A stretch of DNA of 9,424 bases, from NCBI GenBank assembly GCA_023399455.1, contig JAEWPN010000206.1:1-9424 (forward strand). The letters run 5' to 3'. Below the pieces are notes generated by a model. It worked only from the letters and a program-made list of their open reading frames with translations. It did not search any database and was not told where the DNA came from. The first letter of the stretch is position 1. Each line of letters opens with the position of its first letter. Position numbers and translations under genes: made by a program. This DNA is from Bacillota bacterium. GTDB lineage: Bacteria; Bacillota; Clostridia; Lachnospirales; Lachnospiraceae. Shown here piece after piece: positions 8,013 to 9,424 of this stretch.

Positions 8013-9033
8013 CGTTCTTGCCATCTCCAATATAACTTACAACATTATCTGAGTTGATCACGGTAACGTCTACTGAAAAATATTCGCTGACATTACCAAG
8101 CTCATAAAATTCGTTCAAAGCTTCTACACAAAGCTTCCCCATCTGGCTCGTATCTATAGAAATCGTTGAATATATTACGTTTCGTTCTATTGCCTGCAGG
8201 ATAGACGGAGCATCATAATATCCAATAATATCTATGCTTCCTACTTTATTATAATCGACTACCGCCTGATAAACGCAGGCAGTACTCAGTTCATCCAGGC
8301 AGATGATGATATCCGGCAGCACCTCCGAACTCATAAAAATGTCCCGGATAGATTCTTCGGCCGAAAATGTATTTTCATTATCCACCATTTTCATCTCGAG
8401 GTGTGCGCCGCCGCCTTTTGGCATTTCATTCATGGCAGTTTCCTGAATACCTGAAAAAAGCACATTTTGACTCGTACCGTCAGAACTTCCGCTCATCAAT
8501 ATAAGGACGTTCTTCTCATTTTGCCCGCATAGCTCTATTACTTGCCTTCCGTATTCCCGCCCGAGGTTATAACTGCCAACACCGACAAAGCTCTGCCGCT
8601 CTCCGCTAGTATTATCTCCTAATACTGTAACTACCGGAATTTGCTGATTGACAGCCTCATTTATTAGTTCCGTTATCTTTGCACTTTCGTCTGCCTCAAC
8701 GATAATTCCGTCTACTTGCGAATTAATCGCAACCTTCATTAATTCTTCCCGCGAATATTCCTCCGACAAATTATTGCCAAGCATCTCTACATAGACATTG
8801 GTTTCCTGTCCGTCTTCTTTCGCTCCGTCATAGACAGTTTTCCAGAATTCTGAGGTTCTGTCGTTAACAATCATGACGTAATATTTTTCATATGCTTCAC
8901 GTTCTTCATAATCCAATACTTTAGTTATTTTTCCGGTTTGTATTTTGAAAAAAGCAAGGCTTCCTATTATAGCCAGAATCACAAATAATATTATGCTGAT
9001 ACTAATAATAAAAACTTTTCTATTATCTTCCAT
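8005..9033 (-). CDS. Membrane-anchored periplasmic-binding-type protein, probable sensor partner of the kinase
   Basis: A 342-residue protein with a single N-terminal transmembrane anchor (about 7-29), no lipobox Cys, and a ribose-type binding fold (about 51-330): IVNDRTSEFWKTVYDGA (55-71), VDGIIVEA, IPVVTV (132-137), VGVGSYNLG, and IIGYYDAPSILQAIE with D274. It is first in the operon, followed by kinase and regulator, the arrangement of XylFII-LytS-YesN in Clostridium beijerinckii, where the anchored binding protein forms a sensing complex with LytS. The Asp-Arg pair that binds sugar in RbsB/XylF proteins is replaced by LGDN (138-141), and NDS by LDE (246-248), so its ligand may differ. Start choice: the frame reaches an ATG at 9138, but that ATG has no ribosome site; ATG 9033 has a weak AGG 7 nt upstream and directly precedes the anchor, and a candidate promoter overlaps the 9138 start. 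Confidence 0.88.
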   Translation of the reverse strand: MEDNRKVFIISISIILFVILAIIGSLAFFKIQTGKITKVLDYEEREAYEKYYVMIVNDRTSEFWKTVYDGAKEDGQETNVYVEMLGNNLSEEYSREELMKVAINSQVDGIIVEADESAKITELINEAVNQQIPVVTVLGDNTSGERQSFVGVGSYNLGREYGRQVIELCGQNEKNVLILMSGSSDGTSQNVLFSGIQETAMNEMPKGGGAHLEMKMVDNENTFSAEESIRDIFMSSEVLPDIIICLDELSTACVYQAVVDYNKVGSIDIIGYYDAPSILQAIERNVIYSTISIDTSQMGKLCVEALNEFYELGNVSEYFSVDVTVINSDNVVSYIGDGKNDE

Positions 9034-9046
9034 CTCAATACCTATC

Positions 9047-9064
9047 TGCGCGTTGCGGCGCGCA
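9047..9064 (-). promoter_or_regulatory. GC-only-core hairpin next to the ribosome site of the sensor-protein gene
   Basis: TGCGCG (9047-9052) and CGCGCA (9059-9064) pair perfectly around a 6-nt loop. In the leftward RNA this hairpin ends 13 nt before the ATG at 9033, immediately upstream of the weak ATAGG ribosome site. The base composition contrasts sharply with the AT-rich leader. It may tune ribosome access or mRNA stability; function is inferred. Confidence 0.45.
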
Positions 9065-9077
9065 CTCAAATCAATAG

Positions 9078-9099
9078 TTGAATACGTATTTTTATTCAA
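9078..9099. repeat. Inverted repeat in the sensor-operon leader
   Basis: TTGAATA (9078-9084) and TATTCAA (9093-9099) are perfect reverse complements with an 8-nt spacer. The repeat lies between the candidate transcription start (about 9120) and the ATG at 9033. It could be a dimeric protein-binding site or an RNA hairpin. AT-rich DNA yields such repeats fairly often by chance. Confidence 0.35.
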
Positions 9100-9127
9100 T
9101 ATTTTAATATTGCGATAATTCTTTTTT

Positions 9128-9157
9128 ATTTTAAGCATGTAAATTTAATAACGTCAA
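9128..9157 (-). promoter_or_regulatory. Candidate promoter of the sensor operon
   Basis: On the minus strand TTGACG (9152-9157, 5/6 to consensus) is followed after 18 nt by TAAAAT (9128-9133, 5/6). Transcription would start near 9120, giving a leader of almost 90 nt before the ATG at 9033. The proposed -10 lies directly next to the alternative ATG at 9138, which argues against that longer start. The same 12-mer lies upstream of this -35 and of the transporter-operon -35 candidate. Confidence 0.45.
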
Positions 9158-9227
9158 TATTTTTAATATTAACATAAAATCGGTAAAATATCTGGCTAAT
9201 ATTTTATAGAATAAGAATGTTTTCTAA

Positions 9228-9243
9228 CGTTAATAAATTAACG
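9228..9243. promoter_or_regulatory. Palindromic candidate operator between divergent genes
   Basis: CGTTAAT (9228-9234) and ATTAACG (9237-9243) are perfect inverted copies with a 2-nt spacer, a 16-bp dyad. It lies about 70 nt upstream of the leftward -35 candidate and about 130 nt upstream of the rightward -10. The TAACG core also occurs at 9149-9153, within the leftward promoter region. The spacing suits a regulator acting on either or both genes; the protein is unknown. Confidence 0.4.
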
Positions 9244-9342
9244 GGATTGACACATTTTTATCAGTATGTTTTTTTTTAAATACTTTAGAAAAACTTACTT
9301 AAAAAGTGTTTCCAGAACAAAAAAAATCTGTTACATTCATAG

Positions 9343-9378
9343 TATAATTGGGGAATTAGGGTTATACAATACTATAAT
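9343..9378 (+). promoter_or_regulatory. Candidate rightward promoter region
   Basis: Two perfect TATAAT hexamers occur (9343-9348 and 9373-9378), the second 31 nt before the ATG at 9410. Neither has a good -35 at 17 nt; TTGGGG (9348-9353) lies 19 nt before the second. The downstream one is the better placed -10. With a poor -35, an activator-dependent or low-level promoter is possible. Confidence 0.45.
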
Positions 9379-9409
9379 TTTACTTTATTCTACACAGGAG
9401 GTTTTATAT

Positions 9410-9424
9410 ATGAGGTATTTCTTT
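9410..9424 (+). CDS. Start of a divergent gene, product unknown
   Basis: An ATG at 9410 begins a frame of five codons (MRYFF) cut by the window edge. It is supported by a consensus ribosome binding site AGGAGG (9396-9401) with 8-nt spacing and by TATAAT upstream. Five residues do not allow identification. Its divergent position next to a sugar sensor operon suggests, without proof, a sugar-use or regulatory gene. Confidence 0.6.

Larger units (their letters stand above)
9034..9409. other. Regulatory region between divergent transcription units
   Basis: This 376-nt stretch separates the leftward sensor operon from a rightward gene. It is very AT-rich apart from a GC hairpin close to the leftward start. 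It holds a candidate leftward promoter (9128-9157), two inverted repeats in the leftward leader (9047-9064, 9078-9099), a candidate operator palindrome (9228-9243), and TATAAT boxes plus a strong ribosome binding site for the rightward gene. The 105 nt from 9034 to 9138 are open in the sensor-protein frame but are judged leader rather than coding. No RNA gene or known riboswitch was recognised. Confidence 0.6.

Noticed and set aside
9034..9138. N-terminal 35-codon extension of the anchored binding protein from the ATG at 9138
   Set aside because: No ribosome binding site precedes 9138, the candidate -10 lies next to it, and the stretch carries two perfect inverted repeats. It would also add a 41-residue tail before the membrane anchor, which is unusual for this type.
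9226..9243. Possible catabolite-repression (cre) site around the CGTTAAT palindrome
   Set aside because: A cre site needs a TG...CG...CA pattern; neither strand here gives the outer TG and CA at the right distance.
9247..9270. Rightward promoter with perfect -35 TTGACA at 9247-9252
   Set aside because: The only -10-like hexamer nearby, TATGTT (9265-9270), is 12 nt away; at 17 nt there is only a T-run, so the pair is not workable.

Overview
The window looks like a low-to-mid GC Gram-positive anaerobe of the Lachnospiraceae/Clostridia type. Evidence: strong AGGAGG-type ribosome binding sites, two lipoprotein signal peptides with Gram-positive lipoboxes, AT-rich intergenic DNA, and a YesM/LytS-YesN two-component pair set among ribose-type sugar-binding proteins. 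This assignment is inferred from gene style; no phylogenetic marker is present.

All complete genes are on the minus strand, so transcription runs right to left. From the right: a 376-base regulatory region (9034-9409) separates the leftward cluster from a rightward gene of which only five codons are visible (9410-9424). The leftward cluster starts with a sensor operon: a membrane-anchored periplasmic-binding-type protein (8005-9033), a YesM/LytS-type histidine kinase (6498-8012), a YesN/AraC-type response regulator (4913-6505) and a XylF-like sugar-binding lipoprotein (3856-4908). These four are tightly packed, with two 8-nt overlaps and one 4-nt gap. The operon ends at an intrinsic terminator (3773-3823).

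A second operon follows: a ChvE-like sugar-binding lipoprotein (2490-3653), a 112-nt gap holding a perfect hairpin (2413-2440), a dual-domain sugar ABC ATPase of the MmsA/GguA/XylG type (830-2371) and a MmsB/GguB/XylH-type permease (1-826), which runs off the left edge.

The genes read as one sense-and-import unit. The anchored binding protein and kinase would sense a sugar outside the membrane, the regulator would activate the transporter operon, and ChvE-GguA-GguB would import monosaccharide (xylose, arabinose, glucose or galactose type; not determinable from sequence alone). This closely resembles the known XylFII-LytS-YesN xylose-sensing system of Clostridium beijerinckii. The unusual parts are the extra XylF-like lipoprotein inside the sensor operon without its own transporter, the divergent ligand pocket of the anchored sensor protein, and several inverted repeats in the leaders of both operons. 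I see no mobile element, CRISPR array, tRNA or rRNA.
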